Assembly: GCA_903861645.1 (NCBI GenBank)
Contig: CAIOVE010000019.1
Location: 62,001-126,000 of the forward strand
Direction of reading: 5' to 3'
DNA from: an uncultured Hyphomicrobiales bacterium
Lineage (GTDB): Bacteria; Pseudomonadota; Alphaproteobacteria; Rhizobiales; Beijerinckiaceae
Length of the DNA stretch: 64,000 nt
The notes under the pieces are model-generated. The model worked only from the letters and a program-made list of their open reading frames with translations, did not search any database and was not told the origin of the DNA. Shown piece by piece: positions 27,673 through 39,225 of this stretch (the stretch's first letter is position 1; each line of letters begins with the position of its first letter). The position numbers and the translations under genes are program-made.

Positions 27673-27700
27673 ATTGTACTTCATTGAGTACAGTAAGCAA
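27673..27700 (-). promoter_or_regulatory. yefM-yoeB promoter with embedded YefM-type operator
   Basis: Minus-strand -35 TTGCTT (27700-27695), 16-bp spacer, -10 TACAAT (27678-27673). Inside lies a perfect inverted repeat TGTACT-N6-AGTACA (27675-27692). E. coli YefM recognises TGTACA cores in its own promoter, so autorepression is expected. The predicted start of transcription is at about 27666, the yefM ATG. Confidence 0.65.
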
Positions 27701-27724
27701 GCCAAGCTTTTGACGGTCGCCCGA

Positions 27725-29530
<1,806 letters not shown>

Positions 29531-29617
29531 GATGTTCCGGGGCGGATTCGCCTGAAAGGTCGGGATAGCACCGCGCGGGCGGGGGGGAAAGGGCGACGGC
29601 GCCCCCAGACGCGCCAA

Positions 29618-29645
29618 ACGCCGCCGCGGCAAGCCGCGACGGCGT
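29618..29645 (-). terminator. Terminator hairpin after oxlT
   Basis: ACGCCG-C-CGCGG / CCGCG-A-CGGCGT, an 11-bp stem with one mismatch and a CAAG loop, located 33 bp past the oxlT stop on the minus strand. A TTT follows. It separates oxlT from lepA. Confidence 0.5.
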
Positions 29646-29678
29646 CTGCGTATCGGGTATCAGGCGATCGGGCCGATC

Positions 29679-30995
29679 CTACTCGGCGGCGCGCGCCGCC
29701 GCGACCGGGGGCGTCGCCTCGCCCTGCGAGGCGGCGATGTGCCTGCCGCGGATGGGCTTGATGACGAACATGGCGATCAGCGCCGCCGCCGCGTTCAGGC
29801 CGACGCCGATCATGAACACCGTGTACCAGCCGCTGGCCGCCGCGAGGCTGCTCGCCCACGGCACCAGCAGCGCCGCCGTGCCCTTGGCCGTGTAGAGCAT
29901 GCCGGCGTTGGTGGCGGCGAATTTCGACCCGAAGGTGTCGCCGCAGGTCGAGGGGAACAGGCTGTAGATTTCGCCGAACACGCCGAAATACAACGCCGAG
30001 AACACCACGAAGATCACGGGGTTCTGACCATAGGTGGCCAGCGTGAACAACGAGATCGCCGCCGTCGAGAAGGCGATGAACATGGTGTTCTCGCGCCCGA
30101 TGTTGTCGGACACCCAGCCAAAGAACGGTCGCCCGAAGCCATCGAAGATGCGGTCGAGCGAAATGGCGAAGGTGAGCGCGGCCATCTGGAAGCCAAGCAG
30201 GCTGACCGGCGTGTCGACGATCTTGAAGTCCTTGGCCAGCGGGGCGATCTGGGCGGCGAGCGTGAGACCGCCGGAGGCGACCATCACGAAGCACAGATAC
30301 AGAAGATAGAAGATCGGCTTGGTCAGCACCTGACGCGGTGAATAGCTGACTTTCGACTGGGCGAATTTCGGCGGCTTCCTGATCGCGGGGCCAAGCGTCG
30401 ACGGGGGACGAATGAACAGCGCCAGCAGAAACACGATGACGCCCTGCCCGATGCCGAAGGTGAAGAAGGCGCTTTCGTAGCCGCTCGACTTGATCATGTT
30501 GGCGATCGGCACGACCGTGAAGGCGGCGCCGGCGCCGAAGCCCGCCGCCGTCATGCCCGCCGCGAGACCGCGGCGATCCGGGAACCACTTGAGCGCGTTG
30601 CCCACGCAGGTGCCGTAGACGGCGCCCGCGCCGACGCCCGCGCACACCGCGCCCGTGTAAAGCAAGGGCAAGGAATCCGCGTAGGAGTTCAGCACCCAGG
30701 CGATGGTGATCATCACCGAGCCGAAAATGATGACGATGCGCGGGCCGTAACGATCCACGAACCACGCCTCGATAGGCACCAGCCAGGTTTCGGTCAGGAC
30801 GAAAATGGAAAAGGCGAGCTGGATGGCCGTGCGGCCCCAGTGGTGACGGGCGTCGATGGGATCGACGAAAAGCGTCCAGCCGTATTGCAGGTTCGCGATC
30901 ATCGCCATGCAGACGATGCCCATGACGAGTTGGGCCCAGCGATACGAATTGCCAAACGAGCGCGACATCGCGCCTTGCGTATATGGATCCGACAT
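29679..30995 (-). CDS. oxlT: Oxalate/formate antiporter-type MFS transporter
   Basis: A 438-residue major-facilitator protein with 12 predicted membrane segments. Sequence such as NLQYGWTLFVDPI, GACAGVGAG-like VCAGVGAGAVYG, KWFPDRRGLAAGM and the loop DRIFDGFGRPFFGWVSDNIGRE are typical of OxlT. OxlT exchanges external oxalate for the formate produced by its decarboxylation. The placement beside frc and oxc supports the assignment. A 190-bp gap with hairpins separates it from frc, so it probably has its own promoter; GGGGAAG precedes the ATG. Confidence 0.88.
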   Translation of the reverse strand: MSDPYTQGAMSRSFGNSYRWAQLVMGIVCMAMIANLQYGWTLFVDPIDARHHWGRTAIQLAFSIFVLTETWLVPIEAWFVDRYGPRIVIIFGSVMITIAWVLNSYADSLPLLYTGAVCAGVGAGAVYGTCVGNALKWFPDRRGLAAGMTAAGFGAGAAFTVVPIANMIKSSGYESAFFTFGIGQGVIVFLLALFIRPPSTLGPAIRKPPKFAQSKVSYSPRQVLTKPIFYLLYLCFVMVASGGLTLAAQIAPLAKDFKIVDTPVSLLGFQMAALTFAISLDRIFDGFGRPFFGWVSDNIGRENTMFIAFSTAAISLFTLATYGQNPVIFVVFSALYFGVFGEIYSLFPSTCGDTFGSKFAATNAGMLYTAKGTAALLVPWASSLAAASGWYTVFMIGVGLNAAAALIAMFVIKPIRGRHIAASQGEATPPVAAARAAE

Positions 30996-31015
30996 TCAGC
31001 TTCCCCCCAATGGGG

Positions 31016-31032
31016 TCGTCGATGTTCGACGA
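31016..31032. promoter_or_regulatory. Inverted repeat upstream of oxlT
   Basis: Perfect 7-bp arms TCGTCGA-TGT-TCGACGA, 20 bp before the oxlT start. The size and position suit an operator, but it does not resemble the boxes beside gntR. Confidence 0.35.
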
Positions 31033-31118
31033 TTGGCAGTTACAACAGATAACTCATGCACGTCCGTTCAGGCTTTTCCCGACGCGCGATTCATTGCGAC
31101 AGGCACGCCGGGATTGAA

Positions 31119-31142
31119 CGCCCGCCGTCCCCACGGCGGGCG
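31119..31142 (-). terminator. GC hairpin downstream of frc
   Basis: Perfect 10-bp stem CGCCCGCCGT/ACGGCGGGCG with a 4-nt loop (CCCC/GGGG). Second of two strong hairpins after the frc stop. No strong U-run. Confidence 0.5.
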
Positions 31143-31151
31143 AGTTTCTAT

Positions 31152-31177
31152 GATCGCGCGCCCGCGGGCGCGCGATC
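31152..31177 (-). terminator. 26-bp perfect palindrome just after frc
   Basis: A perfect 26-bp palindrome with GATC at both ends and CCCGCGGG at its centre, beginning 8 bp past the frc stop. As RNA it folds into an 11-bp stem with a 4-nt loop. It is probably the frc terminator or a 3' stabiliser. Confidence 0.5.
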
Positions 31178-31185
31178 GAGCCATT

Positions 31186-32463
31186 TCAGGGCGCGGCGCG
31201 CTTCGGCGCGGGATCGAGCGCGCCGGCGTGACGAATATCGGCGACCTCGTTGTCGTTGTAGCCGAGCACCTTGCGCAGGATTTCCTCGGTGTGTTCGCCC
31301 AGCAGCGGCGAGCGCGTCACGTCGGTCGGACTGTCGGACAGCTTGATCGGATTGCCGACCGAAATGTACTTGCCGCGCGTGGGATGATCGACCTCGACGA
31401 TCGTGCCGGTGGCGCGCAACGATTCGTCCTCGGCGATTTCCTTCATCGAGAGAATTGGCCCGCAGGGAATATCGAACTCGTTGAGGATGTTCATCGCCTC
31501 GAACTTGGTCTTGGTCATGGTCCAGTCCTCGATGCGGCCGAAGATCTGGTTGAGCCGCGGCAGACGGGCGGCGGGCTTGGCGAAATCCGGATCGGTCTTC
31601 CATTCCGGCGCGCCGATGACATCGCAAATCTTCTCCCACACGGGCGCCTGCGTGATGAAGTAGATGTAGGCGTTGGGATCGGTCTCCCAGCCCTTGCACT
31701 TCAGGATGCGACCCGGCTGACCACCGCCGGAGTCATTGCCGGCGCGCGGCGTGGCGTCGCCAAAGGGAATGCCCTCGCCATACTGGCTGTATTCGGTGAG
31801 CGGCCCATGGGCGAGACGCTGCTGATCGCGCAGCTTGACGCGGCAGAGGTTGAGCACGCCATCCTGCATGGCGGCGGTGACACGCTGGCCCTTGCCGGTC
31901 GCGTTGCGCTGATAGAGCGCCGTCACGATGCCGAGCGCGAGATGCAGGCCCGTGCCGGAATCGCCGATCTGCGCGCCCGTGACGAGCGGCAGGCCATCGC
32001 GGAAGCCGGTTGTCGAGGCGGCGCCGCCAGTGCATTGCGCGACGTTCTCGTAAACCTTGCAATCCTCGTAGGGGCCGGGGCCGAAGCCCTTGATCGACGC
32101 GACGATCATGCGCGGGTTGATGGCGTGAATCTTCTCCCACGTGAAGCCCATGCGATCGAGCACGCCGGGTCCGAAATTCTCGACGAGAATATCGCAGGTC
32201 TCGATGAGGCGCGTCAGCACCTCCTTGCCCTTGGGATTCTTGGTGTCGAGGGTGATTGACCGCTTGTTGTGGTTGAGCATGGTGAAATACAGGCTGTCGG
32301 CCTTGGGCACGTCCTGCAACTGGCCGCGCGTGATGTCGCCCACGCCCGGTCGCTCCACCTTGATGACGTCGGCGCCGAACCACGCCAGCAACTGCGTGCA
32401 GGTCGGGCCCGATTGCACGTGGGTGAAGTCGAGAATTTTAACGCCTTCGAGCGCCTTGGTCAT
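31186..32463 (-). CDS. frc: Formyl-CoA:oxalate CoA-transferase
   Basis: A 425-residue class III CoA-transferase that moves CoA from formyl-CoA to oxalate, making oxalyl-CoA for Oxc. Catalytic Asp168 sits in [10 protein letters not shown], matching Asp169 of the Oxalobacter enzyme. [20 protein letters not shown] starts the protein, and the family's glycine loop is present ([10 protein letters not shown]). The start has AAGGAG 8 nt upstream, within the 11-bp gap after oxc. Confidence 0.95.
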   Translation of the reverse strand: MTKALEGVKILDFTHVQSGPTCTQLLAWFGADVIKVERPGVGDITRGQLQDVPKADSLYFTMLNHNKRSITLDTKNPKGKEVLTRLIETCDILVENFGPGVLDRMGFTWEKIHAINPRMIVASIKGFGPGPYEDCKVYENVAQCTGGAASTTGFRDGLPLVTGAQIGDSGTGLHLALGIVTALYQRNATGKGQRVTAAMQDGVLNLCRVKLRDQQRLAHGPLTEYSQYGEGIPFGDATPRAGNDSGGGQPGRILKCKGWETDPNAYIYFITQAPVWEKICDVIGAPEWKTDPDFAKPAARLPRLNQIFGRIEDWTMTKTKFEAMNILNEFDIPCGPILSMKEIAEDESLRATGTIVEVDHPTRGKYISVGNPIKLSDSPTDVTRSPLLGEHTEEILRKVLGYNDNEVADIRHAGALDPAPKRAAP

Positions 32464-32474
32464 GAGTCGTCTCC

Positions 32475-34214
32475 TTATTTCTTGCGAACCACGCTTTGCG
32501 GGTTGAGATTGCCGATGCGGCCGCTTTCGGTTCCCGCGGAGGGGTCGATCACGGCGTTGACGAGGGTCGGTCGGCCCGAGTCCATCGCCGCGTTCACGGC
32601 GCGGCTGAGTTCGTCGGGGCTCGTCGCGTTGACGCCCGCGCCGCCGAAGGCCTCCATCATCCTGTCGTAGCGCGCGTCCTTGACGAAGACGGTGGTGGCG
32701 GGATCGGCGCCGCCGCCTGAATTCACATCCGTGCCGCGATAGATGCCGTTGTTGTTGAACACGACGACGCACACTGGCAGGTTGTAGCGGCAGATGGTTT
32801 CGATCTCCATGCCGGAGAAACCGAAAGCGCTGTCGCCAACAACCGCGAGGACTGGCTTGCCGGTTTCGATGGCCGCGGCGACGCAGAAGCCCATGCCGAT
32901 GCCCATGACGCCCCAGGTGCCGACGTCGAGACGCTTGCGCGGCTTGTACATGTCGATGATGCCGCGCGCGAGATCGAGCGTGTTGGCGCCCTCGTTGACC
33001 AGAATCGCGTCGGGACGCTCCTTGACGATCCTGCGCAGGGCGCCGAGCGCGCCGTGGTAATCCATCGGCGAATTATTGTTCATCAAGCGCGGCGCCATCT
33101 TGGCGATGTTTTCCTCGCGCTTGGCGACGACGGTCGCGATCCAGTCGGCGGGCGGCGCGGGCCAGTTGGCGCCCATGCCTTCCAGCATCGCCGAGACGCA
33201 GGAACCCATGTCGCCCACCACGGGCGCCACGATCTCCACGTTGCTGTCCATCTCCTTCGGCTCGATGTCGATCTGGATGAATTTCTTCGAGCCGGGCGCG
33301 CCCCATGTCTTGCCCTTGCCGTGCGAGAGCAGCCAGTTCAGGCGCGCGCCCAGCATCACGACAACGTCGGCGTCCTTGAGAACGGTTGAGCGCGCCGCGC
33401 CCGCCGATTGCGGGTGCATGTCCGACAGAAGCCCCCTTGCCATGCTCATCGGCAGGAAGGGCGCGCCGCTCTTTTCGACAAAGGCGCGGATTTCATCGTC
33501 GGCTTGCGCGTAGGCCGCGCCCTTGCCAAGAATAATCAGCGGTCGCTTGGCGCTCTTCAACACATCCAGCGCGCGCTTGATCGCGGCGGGCGCCGGGATT
33601 TGCGCGGGCGCCGCGTCGATCACCTTCACGAGGGATTTCGCGCCGGCCTCGGCGTCCATCACCTGCGAGAACAGCTTGGCCGGCAGGTCGAGATAAACGC
33701 CGCCGGGACGGCCCGAAACCGCCGCGCGAATGGCGCGCGCGACGCCGATGCCGATGTCGGCGGCGTGCAGCACGCGGAAGGCCGCCTTGCACAGTGGCTT
33801 GGCGATGGCGAGCTGGTCCATCTCCTCGTAGTCGCCCTGCTGGAGATCGACGATCTCGCGCTCGGACGAGCCGCTGATCAGGATCATCGGAAAGCAGTTG
33901 GTCGTCGCGTTGGCCAGCGCTGTCAGGCCATTGAGAAAGCCCGGCGCGGAAACAGTGAGGCAAACGCCGGGCTTCTTGTTCAGAAAGCCGGCGATGGCGG
34001 CGGCGTTGCCCGCGTTCTGCTCGTGACGGAAGGAAATGACGCGGATGCCGGCGCCCTGCGCCATGCGGCCGAAATCGGTGATCGGAATGCCCGGCACGCC
34101 ATAGATGGTCTCGACGCCATTCAGCTTGAGCGCGTCGATGACCAGATGGAACCCATCGGTCAGTTCGCGTTCCGGCGCCTCGGGGGAGCCCGTTGCGGGT
34201 GCGGTGTCACTCAT
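32475..34214 (-). CDS. oxc: Oxalyl-CoA decarboxylase
   Basis: A 579-residue ThDP enzyme that converts oxalyl-CoA to formyl-CoA and CO2. Catalytic Glu65 is in [11 protein letters not shown]; the cofactor motif runs from [14 protein letters not shown] to FNNNGIYRG. The C-terminal basic tail (NPQSVVRKK) closes the CoA pocket in the family. It lies 54 bp downstream of the GntR gene and 11 bp upstream of frc, so gntR-oxc-frc probably form one unit. Confidence 0.95.
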   Translation of the reverse strand: MSDTAPATGSPEAPERELTDGFHLVIDALKLNGVETIYGVPGIPITDFGRMAQGAGIRVISFRHEQNAGNAAAIAGFLNKKPGVCLTVSAPGFLNGLTALANATTNCFPMILISGSSEREIVDLQQGDYEEMDQLAIAKPLCKAAFRVLHAADIGIGVARAIRAAVSGRPGGVYLDLPAKLFSQVMDAEAGAKSLVKVIDAAPAQIPAPAAIKRALDVLKSAKRPLIILGKGAAYAQADDEIRAFVEKSGAPFLPMSMARGLLSDMHPQSAGAARSTVLKDADVVVMLGARLNWLLSHGKGKTWGAPGSKKFIQIDIEPKEMDSNVEIVAPVVGDMGSCVSAMLEGMGANWPAPPADWIATVVAKREENIAKMAPRLMNNNSPMDYHGALGALRRIVKERPDAILVNEGANTLDLARGIIDMYKPRKRLDVGTWGVMGIGMGFCVAAAIETGKPVLAVVGDSAFGFSGMEIETICRYNLPVCVVVFNNNGIYRGTDVNSGGGADPATTVFVKDARYDRMMEAFGGAGVNATSPDELSRAVNAAMDSGRPTLVNAVIDPSAGTESGRIGNLNPQSVVRKK

Positions 34215-34246
34215 GGCGCGAACCTTTCCATTGCCAGTTTGCCGGT

Positions 34247-34261
34247 CGCCCTTCGAGGGCG
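34247..34261 (-). other. Small hairpin between gntR and oxc
   Basis: CGCCCT-TCG-AGGGCG in the 54-bp gap. It could attenuate read-through from gntR into oxc or be chance. No U-run. Confidence 0.25.
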
Positions 34262-34268
34262 TCGTTGG

Positions 34269-35000
34269 TTAGTCGAATATCTCGTCGCCGTGCCGCTCGA
34301 CGAAAGCGGCAAGACCAAGGGTGTGATCGCGCGACAGGCGCTCGGCCCGGTCGATGTCGCGCTTTTCGATGGCGTCGATAATGGCGAGATGATCCTCGAT
34401 GGAGCGCTTGGCGCGATCGTGCCGACCGATGGTCAGCGCGCGAATGCCTCGCACGTGCAACAGGATATTATCGGTCATGTCCGCGAGAACATCGGATTTG
34501 GCGAGGCCAATGATCATCTGGTGAAAGGCGATATTGGCCGTCGAATAGTCGCTGAGGTGATCGTCAGGCCTCTGGCCATCGGCGAATTTTCGCATGAGGT
34601 CGCGCAGACCGGCGATCTCCGCGTCGCTCGCCGACTGGATGAGCAGGCGCACGGCCATGCTTTCCAGCGCCGCCCATGCCTGCACCATTTCGATGATTTC
34701 GCGCTTGTTCTTGCGAATGACGAGAATGCCGCGGCGCGGCACCGTGCGCACGAAGCCATCCTGCTCCAGCATGGCGACCGCCTCGCGGATTGGCGTGCGG
34801 CTGACGCCGATGCGTTCGGAGATTTCGCGCTCATCGAGCATCACGGGCTCGGAGGTCGCATAAAGGTCCATCTTGATGATGGCCTGCTTGAGCGCGGCGT
34901 AGGCCTTGGACTTGAAGCTTTCCTCCTGGCGGATGCGCGTCAGGTTGACCGCGAGACTCCCGCGCCGACCCGTGCTTCTCGTTCTCGCCGTACCGCTCAC
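34269..35000 (-). CDS. GntR-family (FCD-domain) regulator of the oxalate genes
   Basis: A 243-residue regulator. The N-terminal winged helix (LDEREISERIGVSRTPIREAVAMLEQDG, residues 56-83) is followed by RGILVIRKNK and an all-helical FCD ligand domain with likely metal/acid-binding residues (Asp, three His across HQMIIG, HVRGIR and DHLAIID). FCD regulators usually sense small carboxylic acids or their CoA esters. The gene heads the oxc-frc unit and faces the acyl-CoA ligase; the two 17-bp boxes between them are its likely sites. Confidence 0.9.
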   Translation of the reverse strand: MSGTARTRSTGRRGSLAVNLTRIRQEESFKSKAYAALKQAIIKMDLYATSEPVMLDEREISERIGVSRTPIREAVAMLEQDGFVRTVPRRGILVIRKNKREIIEMVQAWAALESMAVRLLIQSASDAEIAGLRDLMRKFADGQRPDDHLSDYSTANIAFHQMIIGLAKSDVLADMTDNILLHVRGIRALTIGRHDRAKRSIEDHLAIIDAIEKRDIDRAERLSRDHTLGLAAFVERHGDEIFD

Positions 35001-35056
35001 GTCGTTCCCCGCCCACGAAACCCGACACGCGAAGGCATCCGTTCCGTTCTGGTAGT

Positions 35057-35073
35057 TGGCATACCAAATTCCA
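35057..35073. promoter_or_regulatory. Operator box 1 (GntR type), gntR side
   Basis: TGGCATACCAAATTCCA. It contains TTGGCATACCAA, close to the TGG-N3-ACCA form bound by FadR-like proteins. It differs from box 2 at one position of 17. On the minus strand a TTGACC -35-like hexamer (35082-35077) lies 3 bp before it, so binding would block the gntR-oxc-frc promoter. Confidence 0.65.
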
Positions 35074-35132
35074 GACGGTCAACAAAAAACGCACCGCAGC
35101 AAAGATTTTTGCACTTGCGAAATCGAATTTTC

Positions 35133-35160
35133 TTGACAGGGCCGCATCGTGGCATACCAA
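35133..35160 (+). promoter_or_regulatory. Promoter of the acyl-CoA ligase gene
   Basis: Perfect -35 TTGACA (35133-35138) and, after 16 bp, a weak -10 TACCAA (35155-35160). The -10 is inside operator box 2. The start codon is 57 bp downstream, with GGGGAGG at 35205-35211. Confidence 0.5.
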
Positions 35161-35166
35161 ATGCCA
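35150..35166. promoter_or_regulatory. Operator box 2 (GntR type), ligase side
   Basis: TGGCATACCAAATGCCA, a perfect inverted repeat TGGCAT-N5-ATGCCA. Same 17-mer as box 1 except one base; centres are 93 bp apart. It overlaps the -10 of the ligase promoter, as expected for repression. Confidence 0.65.
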
Positions 35167-35216
35167 AAATTAATCGGGGCCGCCGTTGTCGCGCGCGGCC
35201 AGTTGGGGAGGATACG

Positions 35217-37346
35217 ATGACGGCTCAAAAAGACGCGGTTCGCAAGGTGCTCGACGCGGTCAAGGCGTCGGGACGCACGAGTCTCACCGCTCCCGAAGGC
35301 AAGCTCGTCTGTGACGCCTACGGCATTCCCACGCCAGGGGAAGGCGTGGCGAAGTCCGCCGCCGAGGCCGCTAAAATGGCTGGCGACATGGGCTTCCCCG
35401 TCGTCATGAAAATCGTTTCGCCCGACATTCTGCACAAGACCGAGGCGGGCGGCGTCATCGTAGGCGTGAAGAACGCCGAGGACGCGGCGAAAGCGCACGA
35501 CACCATTCTTGCCAACGCGAAAAAATATAAATCCGACGCGCGCATCGAGGGCGTGCAGGTCCAGCAGATGCTCGGCGGCGGCGTCGAGGTCATCGTTGGC
35601 GCCATCACCGACAATTCCTTTGGCAAGCTGGTGGCCTTCGGTCTCGGCGGCGTGCTCGTCGAAGTATTGAAGGACGTGACCTTCCGTCTCGCGCCCGCGA
35701 CCAACGCCGACGCCATGTCGATGCTCTCGGGCATTCAGGCGCATGAAATGCTCGAGGGCGTGCGCGGCTCCGACCCCGTCAGCAAGGAAGCCCTCGCCGA
35801 CGTCATCGTGAAGGTGTCGCAACTCGTCAGCGATTTCCCCGAGATGGTGGAGATGGACCTTAACCCCGTCTTCGCCACCAAGAACGGCGCCGTGGCCGCC
35901 GACGTGCGCATCGTCGTCGATTTCGACCAGAAGCCGGCGCGGCATCGCCCCGACGAAAAGGAAGTCGTCGCGGCGATGAACCGCATCATGAAGCCCTCGG
36001 CGGTCGCGGTCATCGGCGCGTCGGCCGAGGACGGCAAGATCGGCAACTCCGTGATGAAGAACCTCATCAACGGCGGCTACAAGGGCCATATCTACCCGAT
36101 CCATCCGAAGGCGACGGAAATCCTGGGCTACAAGGCCTACAAGTCGGTCAAGGATGTCGAGGGCGTCATCGACGTCGCGGTGTTCGCGATTCCCGCGCCC
36201 TTCGTCGCGGGCGCGCTGACCGAGTGTGGCGAGAAGAAAATCCCCGGCGCGGTACTCATTCCCTCGGGTTTCGCCGAAACCGGCAATGTCGCCGGCCAGG
36301 AGGAAATCCAGGCCATCGGCCGCAAGTACAACGTGCGCCTGATGGGGCCGAACATCTATGGCTTCTATTACACGCCAGCCAATCTCTGCGCGACCTTCTG
36401 CACGGCCTACGACGTGAAGGGCAAGGCCGCGCTGTCGTCGCAATCGGGCGGCATCGGCATGGCGATCATCGGCTTTTCGCGCTCGGCGAAGATGGGCGTT
36501 TCCGCCATCGTCGGCCTTGGCAACAAGTCCGACATCGACGAGGACGATCTGCTGATGTTCTTCGAGCAGGACGACAACACGCAGATCATCGCGCAGCATT
36601 GCGAGGACCTGAAGGATGGCCGCGCCTTCGCCGAGGTCGCCAAGCGCGTGTCCAAGAAGAAGCCCGTGGTCATGCTGAAGGCGGGCCGCACGTCGGCCGG
36701 CGCCAAGGCGGCCTCGTCGCACACGGGCGCGCTCGCGGGCAACGACAAGATCTACGAGGACGTGCTGGCTCAATCGGGCGTCATCCGCGCCCGCTCGCTG
36801 CGCGACATGCTGGAGTTCGCGCGCGGCATTCCAGTCCTGCCGACGCCCAAGGGCGAGAATGTCGTCATCATCACCGGCGCCGGCGGCTCCGGCGTGTTGC
36901 TGTCGGACGCCTGCGTCGACAACAACCTGAAACTGATGGCGATGCCGGACGATCTCGACGCGGCGTTCCGCAAGTTCATTCCGCCGTTCGGCGCGGCGGG
37001 AAACCCGGTCGACATCACCGGCGGGGAACCGCCCAAGACCTATCAGAACACGGTCAAGCTCGGCCTCGAGGACCCGCGCATCCACGCGCTGATCCTCGGC
37101 TACTGGCATACGATCATCACGCCGCCGATGGTCTTCGCCAAGCTGATGGTCGAGGTGAAGAACGAAATGAAGGCCAAGGGCATCGAGAAGCCCATGGTCG
37201 CCTCGCTGGCGGGCGACGTGCAGGTCGAGGAAGCCGCCGAATATCTCTACCAGAACGGCATTCCCGCCTATGCGTATTCGACGGAAATCCCCGTCGCGGT
37301 GCTCGGCGCCAAGTACAAGTGGGCGCGCGGCGCGGGCCTGCTCTAG
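35217..37346 (+). CDS. NDP-forming acyl-CoA ligase (ADP-forming acetate-CoA ligase family)
   Basis: A 709-residue fused NDP-forming acyl-CoA synthetase. The order is ATP-grasp (beta) first, about residues 12-245 ([20 protein letters not shown]), then the CoA-binding Rossmann domain ([18 protein letters not shown], near 262), then the ligase domain. The phosphorylated histidine is His502 in [12 protein letters not shown]. The family links acid activation to ADP or GDP phosphorylation. Divergence from gntR-oxc-frc and the shared boxes suggest oxalate or formate as the acid, which is inference; acetate or other short acids remain possible. Confidence 0.88.
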   Translation: MTAQKDAVRKVLDAVKASGRTSLTAPEGKLVCDAYGIPTPGEGVAKSAAEAAKMAGDMGFPVVMKIVSPDILHKTEAGGVIVGVKNAEDAAKAHDTILANAKKYKSDARIEGVQVQQMLGGGVEVIVGAITDNSFGKLVAFGLGGVLVEVLKDVTFRLAPATNADAMSMLSGIQAHEMLEGVRGSDPVSKEALADVIVKVSQLVSDFPEMVEMDLNPVFATKNGAVAADVRIVVDFDQKPARHRPDEKEVVAAMNRIMKPSAVAVIGASAEDGKIGNSVMKNLINGGYKGHIYPIHPKATEILGYKAYKSVKDVEGVIDVAVFAIPAPFVAGALTECGEKKIPGAVLIPSGFAETGNVAGQEEIQAIGRKYNVRLMGPNIYGFYYTPANLCATFCTAYDVKGKAALSSQSGGIGMAIIGFSRSAKMGVSAIVGLGNKSDIDEDDLLMFFEQDDNTQIIAQHCEDLKDGRAFAEVAKRVSKKKPVVMLKAGRTSAGAKAASSHTGALAGNDKIYEDVLAQSGVIRARSLRDMLEFARGIPVLPTPKGENVVIITGAGGSGVLLSDACVDNNLKLMAMPDDLDAAFRKFIPPFGAAGNPVDITGGEPPKTYQNTVKLGLEDPRIHALILGYWHTIITPPMVFAKLMVEVKNEMKAKGIEKPMVASLAGDVQVEEAAEYLYQNGIPAYAYSTEIPVAVLGAKYKWARGAGLL

Positions 37347-37378
37347 CCGCCCCGCGCGGTTGGCGCGTCCCTCGGGGA

Positions 37379-37400
37379 CCGCCCGATCGCATCGGGGCGG
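37379..37400 (+). terminator. Hairpin after the acyl-CoA ligase
   Basis: CCGCCC-GAT / ATC-GGGGCGG, 9 bp with one bulge and a CGC loop, 32 bp past the ligase stop. No U-run follows. Confidence 0.4.
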
Positions 37401-37491
37401 CGCCATCCCGCCGCCCCGGCTTCAACCAATTATTGCCCTTTTGGGGTCTACATTGCCGGCTGGCGCGACCCGCGCCGGCCGGATTTTCTTT

Positions 37492-39147
37492 ATGATCAAC
37501 CATCGAATCGCCGCCGCTTTCGCGGCCCTCGAAGCCCATCGCGTCGATCTGGCGAGCCGCTCGATCGCCGATCTCTTCGCGGCCGACAACAACCGTTTCG
37601 CCCGTTATTCGGCCCGGCTCGACGATCTGCTGTTCGACTATTCCAAGCATCGCGTCGACGATATCGCCATGGCGCATCTGCTCGAACTGGCGCGCGCCGC
37701 GGACGTCGAGGGCAAGCGCGCGGCCTTGTTCGCCGGCGAGAAGATCAACGCCACCGAGGGACGCGCGGTCCTCCACATGGCGTTGCGCAACCGCTCGGGC
37801 CAACCGGTCATGGTCGACGGGCGCGACGTGATGGCGGACGTTCTGTCGACCCGCGCGCGCGCCATGGTTTTCGCCAATGGCGTGCGGGAAGGAACCCTGC
37901 GCGGGGCGACCGGCAAGCCCTTCACCGACATCGTCAACATCGGCATCGGCGGGTCGGACCTCGGCCCCGCCATGGCCGCCCGCGCCCTGTCGCCCTACAT
38001 CAGGCCCGGCCTGCGCGCGCATTTCGTCGCCAACGTCGATGGCGCCGACATCGCCGACACGCTCGCCGACCTGAACCTCGAAACCACGCTGTTCATCATT
38101 TCCTCGAAAACCTTCACGACGCAGGAGACGATGACCAACGCGGCAAGCGCCCGCATTCTCGTGGCGAAAACGCTCGGCGAGGGCGCGGTGGCCGATCACT
38201 TCGCGGCCGTATCGACAAAGCTCGATCTGGTGGCGAAATTCGGCATCCGCGACGACCGTGTGTTCGGCTTCTGGGACTGGGTCGGCGGTCGGTATTCGCT
38301 CTGGTCGTCAATCGGCCTGACGCTCGCGATCGCCATCGGCCCCGCGCATTTCGAGGAGTTCCTGACGGGCGGCTTCGATGTCGACAAGCACTTTCAGGAA
38401 GCGCCGCTGGAAGGCAATATTCCCGTGCTGATGGCCTTGCTCGGCGTCTATTACCGCAATGTCTGGGGCCACGCCGCGCACGCGGTGATCCCCTACGATC
38501 AACGACTGGCGCGCTTCCCCGCCTATTTGCAGCAACTCGACATGGAATCAAACGGCAAGTCGGTGACGCGCGATGGCGAGGCCGTCACCCTCGCCACCGC
38601 GCCGGTGATCTGGGGCGAACCCGGCACCAATGGCCAGCACGCCTTTTTCCAGATGCTGCATCAGGGCACGGACGTCATCCCCGTCGATTTCCTGATCGCC
38701 GCGGAGCCGACCATGGCCGACGCGCATCATCACGCGCTTTTATTCGCCAATTGTCTCGCGCAGGGCGAGGCGCTCATGCGTGGACGCTCGCGCGCCGAGG
38801 TCGAGGAAATCCTGACCCGGCAAGGCATGAGCGGCACGGAAATCAAAAAGCTGGCGCCGCACAAGGTCTTCCCCGGCGACCGGCCCTCGTCGACGATCAT
38901 CTACAAGTCGCTGACGCCCCGCGCGCTCGGCCGTCTCGTGGCGCTCTACGAGCACAAGGTCTTCGTGCAATCGGCGATCTGGGACATCAACGCCTTCGAC
39001 CAATGGGGCGTCGAACTCGGCAAGGAACTGTGCGGACGGCTCGCGCCAATCGTCATGGACGCCACCAGGCCGGTTGACGGGCTCGACGGCTCGACGGCGG
39101 GCTTGATCGGCTATCGGCGGGCGCTGACGGACAAACAGGCGGGATAA
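37492..39147 (+). CDS. pgi: Glucose-6-phosphate isomerase
   Basis: A 551-residue isomerase interconverting glucose 6-phosphate and fructose 6-phosphate. Family blocks are [31 protein letters not shown], the catalytic region [11 protein letters not shown] and the C-terminal [16 protein letters not shown]. Length and the first residues ([16 protein letters not shown]) support the ATG at 37492, although no strong Shine-Dalgarno is seen. Upstream is the oxalate module; downstream, 78 bp away, is yejA. Confidence 0.96.
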   Translation: MINHRIAAAFAALEAHRVDLASRSIADLFAADNNRFARYSARLDDLLFDYSKHRVDDIAMAHLLELARAADVEGKRAALFAGEKINATEGRAVLHMALRNRSGQPVMVDGRDVMADVLSTRARAMVFANGVREGTLRGATGKPFTDIVNIGIGGSDLGPAMAARALSPYIRPGLRAHFVANVDGADIADTLADLNLETTLFIISSKTFTTQETMTNAASARILVAKTLGEGAVADHFAAVSTKLDLVAKFGIRDDRVFGFWDWVGGRYSLWSSIGLTLAIAIGPAHFEEFLTGGFDVDKHFQEAPLEGNIPVLMALLGVYYRNVWGHAAHAVIPYDQRLARFPAYLQQLDMESNGKSVTRDGEAVTLATAPVIWGEPGTNGQHAFFQMLHQGTDVIPVDFLIAAEPTMADAHHHALLFANCLAQGEALMRGRSRAEVEEILTRQGMSGTEIKKLAPHKVFPGDRPSSTIIYKSLTPRALGRLVALYEHKVFVQSAIWDINAFDQWGVELGKELCGRLAPIVMDATRPVDGLDGSTAGLIGYRRALTDKQAG

Positions 39148-39225
39148 GCTGGCGGACCCGCCAAAAACCGACATAATCGGGCCGAATCATGAAAACGCGG
39201 CGACCCCGCCGCGAGGGATATCCGC

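Noticed and set aside
31152-31177. Plasmid or phage attachment site
   Set aside because: The palindrome lies directly after frc and no integrase or flanking duplication is seen; a transcript 3' structure is simpler.
33408-35216. Possible large N-terminal extension of the acyl-CoA ligase
   Set aside because: The frame is open through oxc and gntR by chance, but the sequence is low-complexity Arg/His, and the ATG at 35217 has GGGGAGG and the promoter upstream.
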